From Bradyrhizobium manausense (lineage in GTDB: Bacteria; Pseudomonadota; Alphaproteobacteria; Rhizobiales; Xanthobacteraceae): 64,000 nucleotides of DNA. Positions within the stretch are counted from its first letter, which is position 1. Each line of letters starts with the position of its first letter. Below are positions 8,928 through 17,619 of the stretch, piece after piece. Made by a program: the position numbers and the translations under genes. The notes beneath the pieces are model-generated. The model ran no database searches, was not told where the DNA came from, and worked only from the letters and a program-made list of their open reading frames with translations. The stretch is taken from the NCBI RefSeq assembly GCF_018129685.1, contig NZ_JAFCLG010000010.1, positions 62,001 to 126,000 on the forward strand, written 5' to 3'.

Positions 8928-9110
8928 ATGTCGGTTATGGCGCGCAAGCCCTGGTCGTTCAAGGAAGACCGCAGGCTGATGGAATTGGCCAAGTCTTCGG
9001 TTTCGCTGGAAGAGGCAGCCAAGCAGCTCGGGCGCACGCCCGATGCCATCAAGCGCATGGCCCTGCGCCTCGGCTTGTCGCTCAAGTCGAAGAACGGACG
9101 AAAGAGCTAA
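8928..9110 (+). CDS. Small helix-turn-helix (SANT/Myb-like) protein
   Basis: This 60-residue, basic protein has one three-helix motif. Trp-Ser-Phe-Lys-Glu-Asp begins the first helix, then SVSLEEAAKQLGRTPDAIKR forms the turn and recognition helix, and it ends in a Lys/Arg-rich tail. The start may be ATG 8928 or ATG 8937; the latter gives MARKPWSF. It is likely a DNA-binding protein, but no target can be read from the sequence. It stands alone between the gene-free stretch and the convergent Nudix gene. Confidence 0.65.
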   Translation: MSVMARKPWSFKEDRRLMELAKSSVSLEEAAKQLGRTPDAIKRMALRLGLSLKSKNGRKS

Positions 9111-9169
9111 ATCCGGTCGATAACACGCCCGTGCCCGTCCGTTGTCGACGAAGATGAAGGGTACGCGGT

Positions 9170-9715
9170 CTAAAACTCAATCAGACCTCTAGCGGCTGCC
9201 AGAGCCACTACGCCAACGTGCGCCTGCTCGGCGAAGGCACCTGCAAGCATGAGCGAGCGAAGTTCGTCCAATGTCGTCAGAGTAGCGGAAACGCCTGGTT
9301 CCTCGGAAAAATCATGGACTCGCTCTCCAGTCCTGATGAAAAACGAATGAGTTGTGTTGCTGATGCGGCTTGAGCAGGTTGCACCTTTCCCGATCAACTC
9401 AATGGTCGCTGTCGGGTAGCCGGTTTCCTCGAGGAGCTCGCGCGCCGCTGCGGTACGCGGATCTTCATCTGGGTCCAACATTCCTGCAGGCAACTCAAGC
9501 GAAAACCGCTCAATCGCCGGGCGATACTGCCTCACCAGCAACACGCGGGAATCGGGCGTGATTGCGAGCGCAACCACATAGTCTGGTTGCGCAACGGCGT
9601 AATAGGTCTCGGCCGGAGAGCCGCTATCGAACTGCACGTCTCGTGCGATGACCTCGAGCCACGGCGACACCGGGATTCGAGAGACAGTAAGGATTTTTGG
9701 AAAAACGTCGGCCAT
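9170..9715 (-). CDS. Nudix hydrolase, ADP-ribose pyrophosphatase-like
   Basis: This 181-residue protein starts at ATG 9715 with GGAGAGG just upstream. The Nudix box is complete: GMLDPDE followed by seven residues and RELLEETGY, near residues 85-107. The preceding VLLVRQYRPAIERFSLELPAG segment is typical of ADP-ribose and related nucleotide-sugar pyrophosphatases. An extra 21 codons upstream in the frame lack a ribosome site and are not used. It is a cytoplasmic housecleaning enzyme; the precise substrate is not determined by sequence. Confidence 0.85.
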   Translation of the reverse strand: MADVFPKILTVSRIPVSPWLEVIARDVQFDSGSPAETYYAVAQPDYVVALAITPDSRVLLVRQYRPAIERFSLELPAGMLDPDEDPRTAAARELLEETGYPTATIELIGKGATCSSRISNTTHSFFIRTGERVHDFSEEPGVSATLTTLDELRSLMLAGAFAEQAHVGVVALAAARGLIEF

Positions 9716-10027
9716 TCGAGCCTCTCCGGCGGTTGAAATCTCGCTGAGTGAACAGATTATAGGCCGTTTCCGAAACAACTATTTTCCGATTTTGGCGCTG
9801 CGCCTTTGGGCAGCCCGCCCCGCCCGCCATGGGGCTCTCCGCGCACTCTTCAACCCAGGCAAATCCGGGTCCCACGGCTTCAGCGCCGTTAACCACATTT
9901 GCGTCGCCTTCAGCGATCAGCCCGCCGGCTCCCACTCGGTGGGCAATGCCGCGGACCCGCATAAACCTTATCTTAGCGCCCCAAAGCCTAGTATCAGGGC
10001 CATCCTTCTTTGACCCGCACGGGCCGA

Positions 10028-11617
10028 ATGAAAGCAGCACGGCCGAAACTCTCATTGATGGCGCTCGTGCTTGCGGGCGCGGCTGCGTTCGGTATTGCAG
10101 GTCACTTCGCCGCGGCGCGCTTCATTCACGATCAGCAGGTGCGCCAGCTCGACGCGCTCACCGAGGTGGTGCTGCGCCGCTCCGAATTCGCTGTCGACTT
10201 TGCCGCCGCGAGCCTCGACGATCTGGCGGGACGCGGGCTCGCCACCTGCGATCCAGCCTCGCTCCAGGCGATCCGCCTCCACGTCTATCAGCGCTCCGCC
10301 GTGAAGGACGTGCGCCTCGTCAACGCGGACGGCTCGGTGATCTGCTCGGCCTATTCCGAAACGCTCGAATTCGACAAGGGCTGGGTCGACCGCGCCGACA
10401 TGCTTGCCTCGCGCGATTCGAAGCTGATGCTGTTCCGCGTCGAACAGTTCGGCGGTGACGCGCTCGGCGTGCTCAGGGACATCGGCGACAACAAGGCGTT
10501 GGTTGCCATCCTCGGTATCAATTCCAGCCTGTTCGACGTCATGCCGGCCGAGTTGCGCGTACATGGAGGGGTATTTCTGGCACTCCAGAACGGCGCACAG
10601 CTCGGCGCGTTCATGCCAGACATGGACAGGGCATTCGCCCATCCGGTCGATTTCGAGCGGGACTCAGCGCGCTATCCGCTGCGTACCAATATCCGCATCG
10701 ACAAGACGGTTCTGTCGACATGGAACAGCGAAGCCTACTTTCCCGCGATGGCCGTCGCGCTCGCTCTCGGCGCGCTGTTCGGCTTCCTCCTGTCGAAGAC
10801 CCGGCGCATGGAGGGCCCCGTCGCCGATCTTGACCGTGCGCTCGCGCGTGGTGAGTTCAGGCCGTATTTCCAACCGATCTTCGATTTGCGGACCCGCCAG
10901 ATCACGGGCTGCGAGATCCTGGTGCGCTGGCTGCGCGAGGACGGATCCGTCGTCCCGCCGATGAACTTCATTCCCCTGGCGGAGTCCAGCGGACGGATCG
11001 AAGCCATGACCTGGCAGCTGCTCAGCCGCGCGTTGACCGATCTCCAGCCGCATCTCAAGGCCGACAAGAACTTCAAGCTGTCGTTCAATGTCGTGCCAAA
11101 GCACCTTTTGGGCCCAGGCTTCGTCGATACGTTGCGTGCCACCGTCAGCACGGCCAGGGTTTCCGCCCGGCAGATCGTGGTCGAGGTTACGGAGCGCGGC
11201 GAGCTCGATGACCTCGCGCGCGCGGCGAAAGTAGTGAGCGAGCTGCGCGAATACGGGTTCCGCGTCGCCATCGACGACGTCGGCGTTGGACACAGCGGGC
11301 TGTCGCGGTTGAAAGGATTGGGCGCAAACACGATCAAGATCGACAAGTTCTTCGTCGACACGATCACGGTGGACGCCTCGACCACGACGATCGTGGAAAT
11401 GCTGGTGGCTCTCGCCAGAGATTTCCATATGACCGTCGTGGCCGAGGGAATCGAGACCGAGGAACAGGTCCACGCGCTGATCTCGTGCGGCGTGGAGGAG
11501 GGGCAGGGCTATCTCGTGGCAGCCCCCCTGCCCTTCAGAAAGTTCGCCGAGTTGCTCGAGCGAGAAAGTACCGATCCTTCGCCGGCTGTGACAGAGAACG
11601 TCGAACTCGTCGCCTAG
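10028..11617 (+). CDS. CSS-motif/EAL cyclic-di-GMP phosphodiesterase
   Basis: This 529-residue membrane protein has two membrane segments (about 8-28 and 240-258) enclosing a periplasmic CSS-motif-type sensor. Its paired cysteines, in GLATCDPAS and SVICSAYS, could form a redox-sensitive disulfide. The cytoplasmic EAL domain (about 275-510) keeps the metal and catalytic residues: GCEILVRW, FNVVP, VEVTE, AIDDVGVGHS, IKIDKFF and VAEGIETEEQ. It should hydrolyse cyclic-di-GMP to pGpG. ATG 10028 is preferred over the in-frame TTG 10010. It stands alone, upstream of two tiny membrane proteins. Confidence 0.88.
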   Translation: MKAARPKLSLMALVLAGAAAFGIAGHFAAARFIHDQQVRQLDALTEVVLRRSEFAVDFAAASLDDLAGRGLATCDPASLQAIRLHVYQRSAVKDVRLVNADGSVICSAYSETLEFDKGWVDRADMLASRDSKLMLFRVEQFGGDALGVLRDIGDNKALVAILGINSSLFDVMPAELRVHGGVFLALQNGAQLGAFMPDMDRAFAHPVDFERDSARYPLRTNIRIDKTVLSTWNSEAYFPAMAVALALGALFGFLLSKTRRMEGPVADLDRALARGEFRPYFQPIFDLRTRQITGCEILVRWLREDGSVVPPMNFIPLAESSGRIEAMTWQLLSRALTDLQPHLKADKNFKLSFNVVPKHLLGPGFVDTLRATVSTARVSARQIVVEVTERGELDDLARAAKVVSELREYGFRVAIDDVGVGHSGLSRLKGLGANTIKIDKFFVDTITVDASTTTIVEMLVALARDFHMTVVAEGIETEEQVHALISCGVEEGQGYLVAAPLPFRKFAELLERESTDPSPAVTENVELVA

Positions 11618-11660
11618 AAGACTTGAGCGAAGATGGCACGGCAAATGCTTCGCATGCGCC

Positions 11661-11777
11661 ATGCTCGCACTGCTGATCTTGTTGGCTATTTTTGCGGCGG
11701 GATTTGCCGCAGGCTACGGCGTTCGCGAACTTCGCTCGCGAATGCGTCGACGTCGTTTGAAGCGAATTGCCTTTTGA
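11661..11777 (+). CDS. Tiny membrane protein, 38 residues
   Basis: This short gene starts at ATG 11661. Residues 2-18 are one hydrophobic helix ending in FAAGYG, followed by a tail crowded with arginines (RSRMRRRRLKR). The plan predicts a single span with the basic tail in the cytoplasm. It closely resembles the N-terminal half of the protein at 11948, which supports it being a real gene. It begins 43 bases after the EAL gene and may share its transcript. Function unknown. Confidence 0.55.
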   Translation: MLALLILLAIFAAGFAAGYGVRELRSRMRRRRLKRIAF

Positions 11778-11947
11778 GCAGCGCGCGACGAGTTGTCACA
11801 AATCAAGGCGTGGCGAGAACAAGAAAGTTCCGGGAGCTGCAGGCAATTTCATGTGATCAGCAGTCACCGGAAGTCCGCAAAGCTGCCTTATGAATGTTGC
11901 GCAACTGCGATATCAGACGAGAGAATACTCTCTCTGGTTGATTCCTT

Positions 11948-12184
11948 ATGCTCGGTATCCTGATTGTCACGCTCGTCATCGCGGTGTCGTTCGCCGCTGG
12001 ATACGGAACGCGCGCCGCAGTTTCACGTCGACGTCGCACGAAATATCTCAAATGGGAGCCTTATGTTCGTCCGCCCAAGCCATCGCAAAATTCATCACAA
12101 CCTCCAGAGTTCCTGACGCGTCCACGTGGCGGGAATGTCGCTCAAATGCCGAGGGTCGCGGCAGGTGCCCGCCGCGGCGGCTGA
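11948..12184 (+). CDS. Small single-span membrane protein
   Basis: This 78-residue protein has an N-terminal hydrophobic helix (LGILIVTLVIAVSFAAGYG) followed by a basic stretch (RRRRTKYLKW) and a Pro/Arg-rich tail. The helix and its exit, FAAGYG-x-R, match the 38-residue protein just upstream, so the two are probably paralogues. No known domain was recognised. The neighbours give no functional hint beyond closeness to the c-di-GMP phosphodiesterase. Confidence 0.6.
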   Translation: MLGILIVTLVIAVSFAAGYGTRAAVSRRRRTKYLKWEPYVRPPKPSQNSSQPPEFLTRPRGGNVAQMPRVAAGARRGG

Positions 12185-12287
12185 CATATCAGCGTGACTT
12201 AGTGTCCCTGTCGGCCGGGGCGCATGGCTTTTAACGATAGCGAAGGGTTCTGGGCCCGCCCCGCCGAAATTGGGTTATGCTGCCGGC

Positions 12288-12653
12288 ATGTTCCGAAACC
12301 CACTTTTCGCTGCGACGGGCCTCTGCCTCGCCCTGATCATCTACGCCACGCTGGCAAAGCTGGCGGGCAGGCCGGTACTCATCGGCCACTCCGAGGCTTA
12401 CTGGGTCGTGGTTGTCGAGCGGTTCAGCGCATATTGTTTGCTGGGTGTTCTTTTTTCATTTCTGCTGCCTGGACGGTTTGGCCTGGCATGCTGCCTCGTG
12501 GTGTCGGTTGCAATTGGGCTCGAGATGCTGCAGGCGTTGACGCCCGATCGCGATCCGGCCGTGCTGGATGTGCTGCAAAAGGCAGCAGGCGGAACCGTGG
12601 GCGTGCTTCTCGCTCAGACAATCCTCGCGTTCCTGCCCCGGCCGCCATCCTAG
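12288..12653 (+). CDS. VanZ-like integral membrane protein
   Basis: This 121-residue protein starts at ATG 12288; an in-frame TTG lies 18 bases upstream. It shows three to four hydrophobic segments (residues 5-22, 42-60, 64-85 and about 100-118). The loop ALTPDRDPAVLDVLQKAAGG resembles the VanZ-family pattern in which an acidic/aromatic loop precedes D-x-x-x-N/K-x-x-G-G. The family is poorly characterised and linked to envelope stress. No operon partner is evident. Confidence 0.6.
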   Translation: MFRNPLFAATGLCLALIIYATLAKLAGRPVLIGHSEAYWVVVVERFSAYCLLGVLFSFLLPGRFGLACCLVVSVAIGLEMLQALTPDRDPAVLDVLQKAAGGTVGVLLAQTILAFLPRPPS

Positions 12654-12765
12654 ACTAGGCCATCTCATCGCCGAAGCTTCCGCCTCGACCTCTTGCAAGA
12701 CGCAGGTTGGCAAACAGCCACGCCTGGTCCACAATTGAAGTCCGCATCAAAGGATTTCAAAAATC

Positions 12766-13053
12766 ATGGCCGGCAATCGTCATCTGCTTCTGGCTTTCAC
12801 ACTGTTCGTAGGCACGACCTTGGGCACAGCCTTCACAGCAGCTGCGCAAGGCACTTACTCAAGCGGTGTACGCAGCGGCTATGCCGGGACCAACTCGTCC
12901 AGCCCGGCCACTACGTCGACAGGCCCATCCGCTGGAACCGCCTCCTCCACCCCATCATCTCGGAACGTGGGTACCGGCCAGGGACGCACCGAAGGGGCAA
13001 TGGGTCTCTCACCCCAGTTGCAGAAAGAAATGGGAATCGGCCGTCAACAATAG
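12766..13053 (+). CDS. Small exported Ser/Thr/Gly-rich protein
   Basis: This is a 95-residue protein with a clear signal peptide (residues 1-27, cleavage after AAAQ-like). The mature part is rich in Ser, Thr, Gly and Pro and looks disordered. It ends with LSPQLQKEMGIGRQQ, a short amphipathic helix. No domain was recognised. Similar low-complexity small exported proteins are common in Bradyrhizobium. The reading frame has no rival on either strand. Confidence 0.6.
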   Translation: MAGNRHLLLAFTLFVGTTLGTAFTAAAQGTYSSGVRSGYAGTNSSSPATTSTGPSAGTASSTPSSRNVGTGQGRTEGAMGLSPQLQKEMGIGRQQ

Positions 13054-13173
13054 GCAGCTGTTGGCGACACAAAAGCAGCTGCGCACCCTGACGTCAGTGG
13101 CGGGGGTGGCAGCCGATCAGCGCACGGCCGGGAACTGCGACGAAATAGCGGCGTCTCAATTGGCCTCCGCCCG

Positions 13174-13620
13174 CTACTTCACCATCTGCCCACGCAACTC
13201 ACCACCGGGATTGAGGGCGGTGTGGATGTTCGCGTACCATTTTCCAGCCAGCAGATCCGCTGCCTGATTTTCGGTGAGCGTGGCTGTGCCCTGGATCGGG
13301 CTTTGCACCGTCTTGAACGGCAGCACGATGCCGGCGTTCTTGCCGGCTTCGCTGGGACCATGGAAATGGGCCCCCATTGCAGGTCCAGTCAGGCCAGCGA
13401 AGGTGATCATATAGGTCAGGGTTTTCGTATCGGTGTCAAAGGTCGCTTCTGCCTTGCCCGACCCCGATGAGTTGTTTGGCGGCACTTCATTGTCGCCTTT
13501 GAGATCGGCCTGCAGTTTCACCATCTCTGCATTTGCCGTCACGGCCGTCACGATCGGCAGCCCGGACAGCGTCGCCATTCCCAAGAGTGTCGCGCAGACC
13601 CGATATTTGGCTTTCGTCAT
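13174..13620 (-). CDS. CHRD-domain exported protein
   Basis: This 148-residue protein starts at ATG 13620 behind GGGAGGG. Residues 1-31 form a signal peptide. The remainder is one CHRD (chordin-like) domain: LKGDNEVPPN, ATFDTDTKTLTYMITFAGL, the AHFHGPSEAGKNAG metal-like loop, and the closing WYANIHTALNPGGELRGQ. CHRD proteins are extracytoplasmic beta-sandwich proteins of unclear function. It is monocistronic here. Confidence 0.88.
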   Translation of the reverse strand: MTKAKYRVCATLLGMATLSGLPIVTAVTANAEMVKLQADLKGDNEVPPNNSSGSGKAEATFDTDTKTLTYMITFAGLTGPAMGAHFHGPSEAGKNAGIVLPFKTVQSPIQGTATLTENQAADLLAGKWYANIHTALNPGGELRGQMVK

Positions 13621-13799
13621 GGCAGCCCTCCCTGCGGGCTCCAAGGCCCGACCCGGATGGAACACCGGCCGCAGCCGGAAATTCCGGATGCGAAAGTTAT
13701 GCCTGATTCGGAACAACTTTCGCGGGAAGCTCGGCCTCCCCCGCAGGAGCCGGTCTCACGCGAACGGCAAATGGACTGCCAAGCGGGCACAATCGCGGC

Positions 13800-14084
13800 C
13801 TAAGCCACTCCGCGCCTGTGATAGACCTCGTTCGGCGTCAGGAGTTCGGCCATCTGCCGGTGGGTGGCTTGAAGCGCCTCGATGGCGCTATCGAGATCAT
13901 AATCCGACTGCCGGACCGACGCGAAGAATTTGGCCGTCAGCGCCAGGTCCAGCTTCACCCGCGTTGCGCCATCCCTGCTTTTTTTACGGTCGAGCGACAG
14001 GTGAATGGCTCGCAGCCTTGCCTCGCTGCTGCTGCAGTCGCAAAGCGCGCCGAGTTCGTCATAAGTCATCCAGATCTGAGGCAT
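13800..14084 (-). CDS. Small conserved-looking protein with helix-turn-helix-like N-terminus
   Basis: This 94-residue protein begins PQIWMTYDELGALCDCSSSEAR, which reads as a helix-turn-helix-like pattern in which a short turn precedes SEARLRAIHLSLDRKKSRDG. The second half is mostly helical. No family was recognised with confidence. It could be a small regulator; the name is descriptive only. The gene starts 108 bases downstream of the GrlR-like gene on the same strand. Confidence 0.55.
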   Translation of the reverse strand: MPQIWMTYDELGALCDCSSSEARLRAIHLSLDRKKSRDGATRVKLDLALTAKFFASVRQSDYDLDSAIEALQATHRQMAELLTPNEVYHRRGVA

Positions 14085-14191
14085 CTTAATTCCACCGCTC
14101 TTGTCTGGCCGCAGACTAGGTCCTGATGTCTAAAGCTTTGTTGCGTCGGGCCCGCGCGTCGCCCTTTCACCGCAATAGCGTCAACGCAAGG

Positions 14192-14647
14192 CTAAGATGC
14201 AGGGGGTCTGGCAGGTCCGGACGGAGGCCGCGGCCGCGAGCGGTGATCGAGCCCCTTGGGCAATTTGTCGGCATTGAGTTGCACGACCGCACATTTGGCC
14301 TCGGCCACCGGCGTATCTTCCTGGCTGTAGATCAGCGTGCACTCGAACTTGATCTCGGGGACCTCTCTCGCCGACCCCGAACATGTTGCCACCGCACCGT
14401 TGCATACGCCGACCAGATCGACCACGACCTGGTCCGGGCCGAACAGGCCCGGGCCACCATCGGCGTGGCGTTTCACGGTCAGGACGGCAGTGAAGCGCTG
14501 CTGTTCGAGTTCGTAGGTGCCGCCATAGGTGAAGAAGTTGTCACGGCCGGCGATCTGTCCATCAACCAGATCGACAAGGCCCGTGCCCTGCCCACGCGGG
14601 GTCCTGAACCAGGCAGCGTATTTGCCGTCTCTCAGCATGAAATGCAT
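14192..14647 (-). CDS. GrlR-like protein
   Basis: A protein of about 151 residues, starting at ATG 14647 or ATG 14638. The pattern LRDGKYAAWFRTPRGQGTGL, then DGQIAGRDNFFTYGGTYEL, then FTAVLTVKRH, alternates strands and turns exactly as in GrlR-type beta-barrel proteins, first known as negative regulators of enteropathogen type III secretion. The C-terminal 40 residues are an Arg/Pro-rich tail not seen in GrlR. No type III secretion genes are in the window, so a role in secretion is not implied. Match by eye only. Confidence 0.55.
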   Translation of the reverse strand: MHFMLRDGKYAAWFRTPRGQGTGLVDLVDGQIAGRDNFFTYGGTYELEQQRFTAVLTVKRHADGGPGLFGPDQVVVDLVGVCNGAVATCSGSAREVPEIKFECTLIYSQEDTPVAEAKCAVVQLNADKLPKGLDHRSRPRPPSGPARPPAS

Positions 14648-14786
14648 CCGTCGCAAAATTCAAAGCTATTTGCGACCAACTCTGGGGCGCGACAATGACC
14701 GTCGCGACGCGTATTTCACCACGGTTAACGCCATGCAAAGTCGATTCTTAAAATTTTGCCGGGGGCCTCGCCACGCCGGCAGCAAC

Positions 14787-16505
14787 TCAGAACAGTTCTA
14801 TGCCGTCGTCCGCAGGCTCGCTCGGCTCAGACCGCCGGGAGGCGGCGCTCGACGAGAGCCCGAGGGCTTGCAACATTTCACGGTGAACGTCGCGCTCGCG
14901 CTCCATCGTGTAGCGCGCGAAGAGATCGTCGAGCAGCGCCTCGTCCTGCCGCAGCACGCGATGCGTGCCCGAGCTTGCCGTCTCGAGCCGCGTAGCGACG
15001 GTGGGCAGCGTTGCGGACGACTCGCCGAGCGATCTCATCAAGCCTTGCGCCGAATTCATCAGGCTCTCGAACTCGGCGCCCTCGTCAACGAGCCGGCTCA
15101 TCAGCTTGCCGAGACGTTCGTTGCCAGTTTCGACCTCACGCAGCGCCTGGAGGATCTGCGGCTCGAGCTTGGCCAGCTGGGTGGGATCACCCTGGACGCG
15201 GAGCTCCTTCAACGCGTTGGCGGATGTCTCGATACCGTCGAGCACCGGCCGCAAGCGCGCGGCGCCCGCCGAGACCTGGTCAGAGGTCGCCTTGAGCTCA
15301 TTGGCAATGACGACGAAGGCGCTGCCGCGGCTCCCGAGATGGCTCGCCTTGAGGCCCGCATTCATGCCGATCAGCGTGATGTCGACCGTGGCTTCAGCAA
15401 GGCCCGCAATAGCCTGACGGAATTTCGCCAGCGTATCCTCGACGACCGCCAGAGCCTCGTCGACCGAGCGCCCGGCGCCCTCGCAGGTCGCAATCAGGGT
15501 CGAGGCCTGGGCCAGCGTCTGCTTGATGCGGGTGAGGAACGAGGAGGAGGATCCGTTCTCGCCGCCGAACAGCGACCGGCCGTGACCGACAACGCCACCT
15601 GCGTCGTTCAGGATCTCCGTCAGCGCGCGTATGATCTGACTGATGTCGCCGCTGAACTCGCGCTGGGCGTCCCTCAGCTGGGCCGCCTGCAGCCGGCGGA
15701 TCGCATGGGCGCCATCGTCACTCACGACATGCGGCACGAGGCTCGGCTCCAGACCGGACGAAACGCGCAAACCGTGACAGACATGTTCGAGACGCTGCCG
15801 CGTGCTGTCGCCGGCCTGCAAAGATATGATCGCGCCACCCACCGCTTCGGCGATCTTCCGCGTGCTGCCGCTTGCGAGATCGGCGAGATGGCTGCTCTTG
15901 CTGCGCTGCTCGCGCAGGCCGGAATAGGCCGCACCGAGTTCGGTGCTTTCAGCGACCAATTGGCCGCCGTAAGTCCTCTCGAATTCCTTCTGCCGGCCGG
16001 ACGCAGTCGCGACCGCCTCCGACAGGCGCTGCTGGTCCCGCGCGCAGCCTTCGATCAAGCCCTGCACCGCTTTGCCGAGGTCGTAAGCCTCCTGCGTGAA
16101 AGCGAGAAAGCCCTCGCGATCGCCGTCGAGCGATGCCGCCTCGATCCGGGCACTGCGCGCGATGATGGTGATCATCCCGATATGCTTGAACAACGGCTTG
16201 ATCAACGCGGACGCCTCGGTCGTGCTCTTGCCAATCATCGCAAGCAGCGCGCTCTCGGCAGGGAGCGCGCGCGCCAGCTCGCTCAGTCGAGCCGCAATCT
16301 CCTGTAGTGCCGTCGCCGCGCCCTCGATCTCGGCACCAGAGAGTTCTCCGGACAGGGATGCGAGCCCGCAATTCAGGTCCTTGAAGACGATGTGACCGCG
16401 GCCGAGTTCGTGACCGACGCGCGCAAATACGTCCTCGATGCGCGACGAGACGTCCTCGACCGCTGCAACCGCATCCGTCAAATTGCTGGCCGGGCTTGCA
16501 GACAT
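14787..16505 (-). CDS. Soluble degenerate MCP-like chemotaxis protein
   Basis: This 572-residue protein is encoded last in the chemotaxis operon, 5 bases after cheB. It has no membrane segment. Two regions resemble decayed MCP signalling hairpins. One is near residues 120-165 (IGMITIIARSARIEAASLDG). The other is near 375-430, where TLIGMNAGLKASHLGSRGSA replaces the canonical LLALNAAVEAARAG-E-G-GFA. Everything else is predicted coiled coil. It may dock into receptor arrays or bind CheB/CheR without acting as a normal receptor. The start ATG 16505 is chosen because the in-frame upstream codons overlap cheB. Confidence 0.75.
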   Translation of the reverse strand: MSASPASNLTDAVAAVEDVSSRIEDVFARVGHELGRGHIVFKDLNCGLASLSGELSGAEIEGAATALQEIAARLSELARALPAESALLAMIGKSTTEASALIKPLFKHIGMITIIARSARIEAASLDGDREGFLAFTQEAYDLGKAVQGLIEGCARDQQRLSEAVATASGRQKEFERTYGGQLVAESTELGAAYSGLREQRSKSSHLADLASGSTRKIAEAVGGAIISLQAGDSTRQRLEHVCHGLRVSSGLEPSLVPHVVSDDGAHAIRRLQAAQLRDAQREFSGDISQIIRALTEILNDAGGVVGHGRSLFGGENGSSSSFLTRIKQTLAQASTLIATCEGAGRSVDEALAVVEDTLAKFRQAIAGLAEATVDITLIGMNAGLKASHLGSRGSAFVVIANELKATSDQVSAGAARLRPVLDGIETSANALKELRVQGDPTQLAKLEPQILQALREVETGNERLGKLMSRLVDEGAEFESLMNSAQGLMRSLGESSATLPTVATRLETASSGTHRVLRQDEALLDDLFARYTMERERDVHREMLQALGLSSSAASRRSEPSEPADDGIELF

Positions 16506-16510
16506 CGCGA

Positions 16511-17602
16511 TCAGCCCGCCACCGCGGGGTGTCCGGCCTGATACCATTGCATGATCTCGCGCGGGATCTGGGTCAACGAGACCACCTTCTCCACCCCGCC
16601 ATGGGCAATGGCTTCCTTGGGCATGCCGAACACCACGCAGCTTTCTTCGTCCTGCGCCCGGGTCGAGGCGCCGAGCTTGCGCATCTCCAGCATACCGCGC
16701 GCGCCGTCATCGCCCATGCCGGTCATGATGACACCGAGTGCGTTGGCGCCGGCATGCTGGGCGGCCGAGCGAAACAGCACGTCGACCGAGGGACGATGCC
16801 GCGACACCGGCGGTCCGTCCTTGATCGCGACCTGATAGCGCAGGCCGATGCGCTGAAGCAGCATATGGCGCGCGCCCGGCGCGATATAAGCCCAACCCGG
16901 CAGCACCGGCTCGCCGTCCTCAGCCTCCTTGACCCGGATAGGGCAAACGCCATCCAGCCGCTTGGCGAAGGCCGCGGTGAAACCCGCCGGCATATGCTGG
17001 ACGATCAGGATGGGCGGGCAGTTCGCCGGCAGCATTTCGAGCACGTCGTTGAGCGCTTCGGTCCCGCCCGTCGATGCACCAATGCAGACGATGCGCTCCG
17101 TCGTCGGCCGAACCTTGCCCTGCACCGGCGGAGGGATGATGGCATCAGCCGTGAGCTTCTTCTCGATCACCCGCCGTTCCGAGCGTGGCCGCACGCGCGC
17201 ACGCGCCGCCGACTTGACGGATTCCCGCAGGCGCGTCGAGCACTCGAGCAACGCCTGCCGCGTGTCGATCTTCGGCTTGGGCACGATATCGACGGCGCCG
17301 GCCTCGAACGCCTCGAACATCACGTGCGAACCCTCCTCGGTCAGCGAGGAGCAGATGATCACCGGGATCGGACGCTGCGCCATGATCTTGCGAAGGAATG
17401 TCATGCCGTCCATGCGCGGCATCTCGAGGTCGAGGATCATGACATCTGGGATTTCGTCCTGGAGGCGCCGTGCCGCAACGAACGGATCGGATGCCGTCGC
17501 CATCACCTCGATGTCGGGGTCGTCATTGAGGATGGTCTGGAGGATTTGGCGCACCGACGCCGAATCGTCCACGATCAAGACGCGAACTTTCTCCCTCGGC
17601 AT
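16511..17602 (-). CDS. cheB: Chemotaxis protein-glutamate methylesterase CheB
   Basis: This 363-residue response regulator-methylesterase removes methyl groups from receptors. The receiver domain (1-125) has Asp58 in VMILDLEMPRMDG, Ser/Thr in IICSSL and Lys in VPKPKID. The effector domain (about 165-355) has the catalytic Ser in GASTGGTEAL, His in VQHMPAGF and Asp in MTGMGDDGARG. The start ATG 17602 follows cheR by 17 bases; the longer frame upstream overlaps cheR and is rejected. Confidence 0.96.
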   Translation of the reverse strand: MPREKVRVLIVDDSASVRQILQTILNDDPDIEVMATASDPFVAARRLQDEIPDVMILDLEMPRMDGMTFLRKIMAQRPIPVIICSSLTEEGSHVMFEAFEAGAVDIVPKPKIDTRQALLECSTRLRESVKSAARARVRPRSERRVIEKKLTADAIIPPPVQGKVRPTTERIVCIGASTGGTEALNDVLEMLPANCPPILIVQHMPAGFTAAFAKRLDGVCPIRVKEAEDGEPVLPGWAYIAPGARHMLLQRIGLRYQVAIKDGPPVSRHRPSVDVLFRSAAQHAGANALGVIMTGMGDDGARGMLEMRKLGASTRAQDEESCVVFGMPKEAIAHGGVEKVVSLTQIPREIMQWYQAGHPAVAG

Positions 17603-17619
17603 GTTGAATGTGCTCCCGC

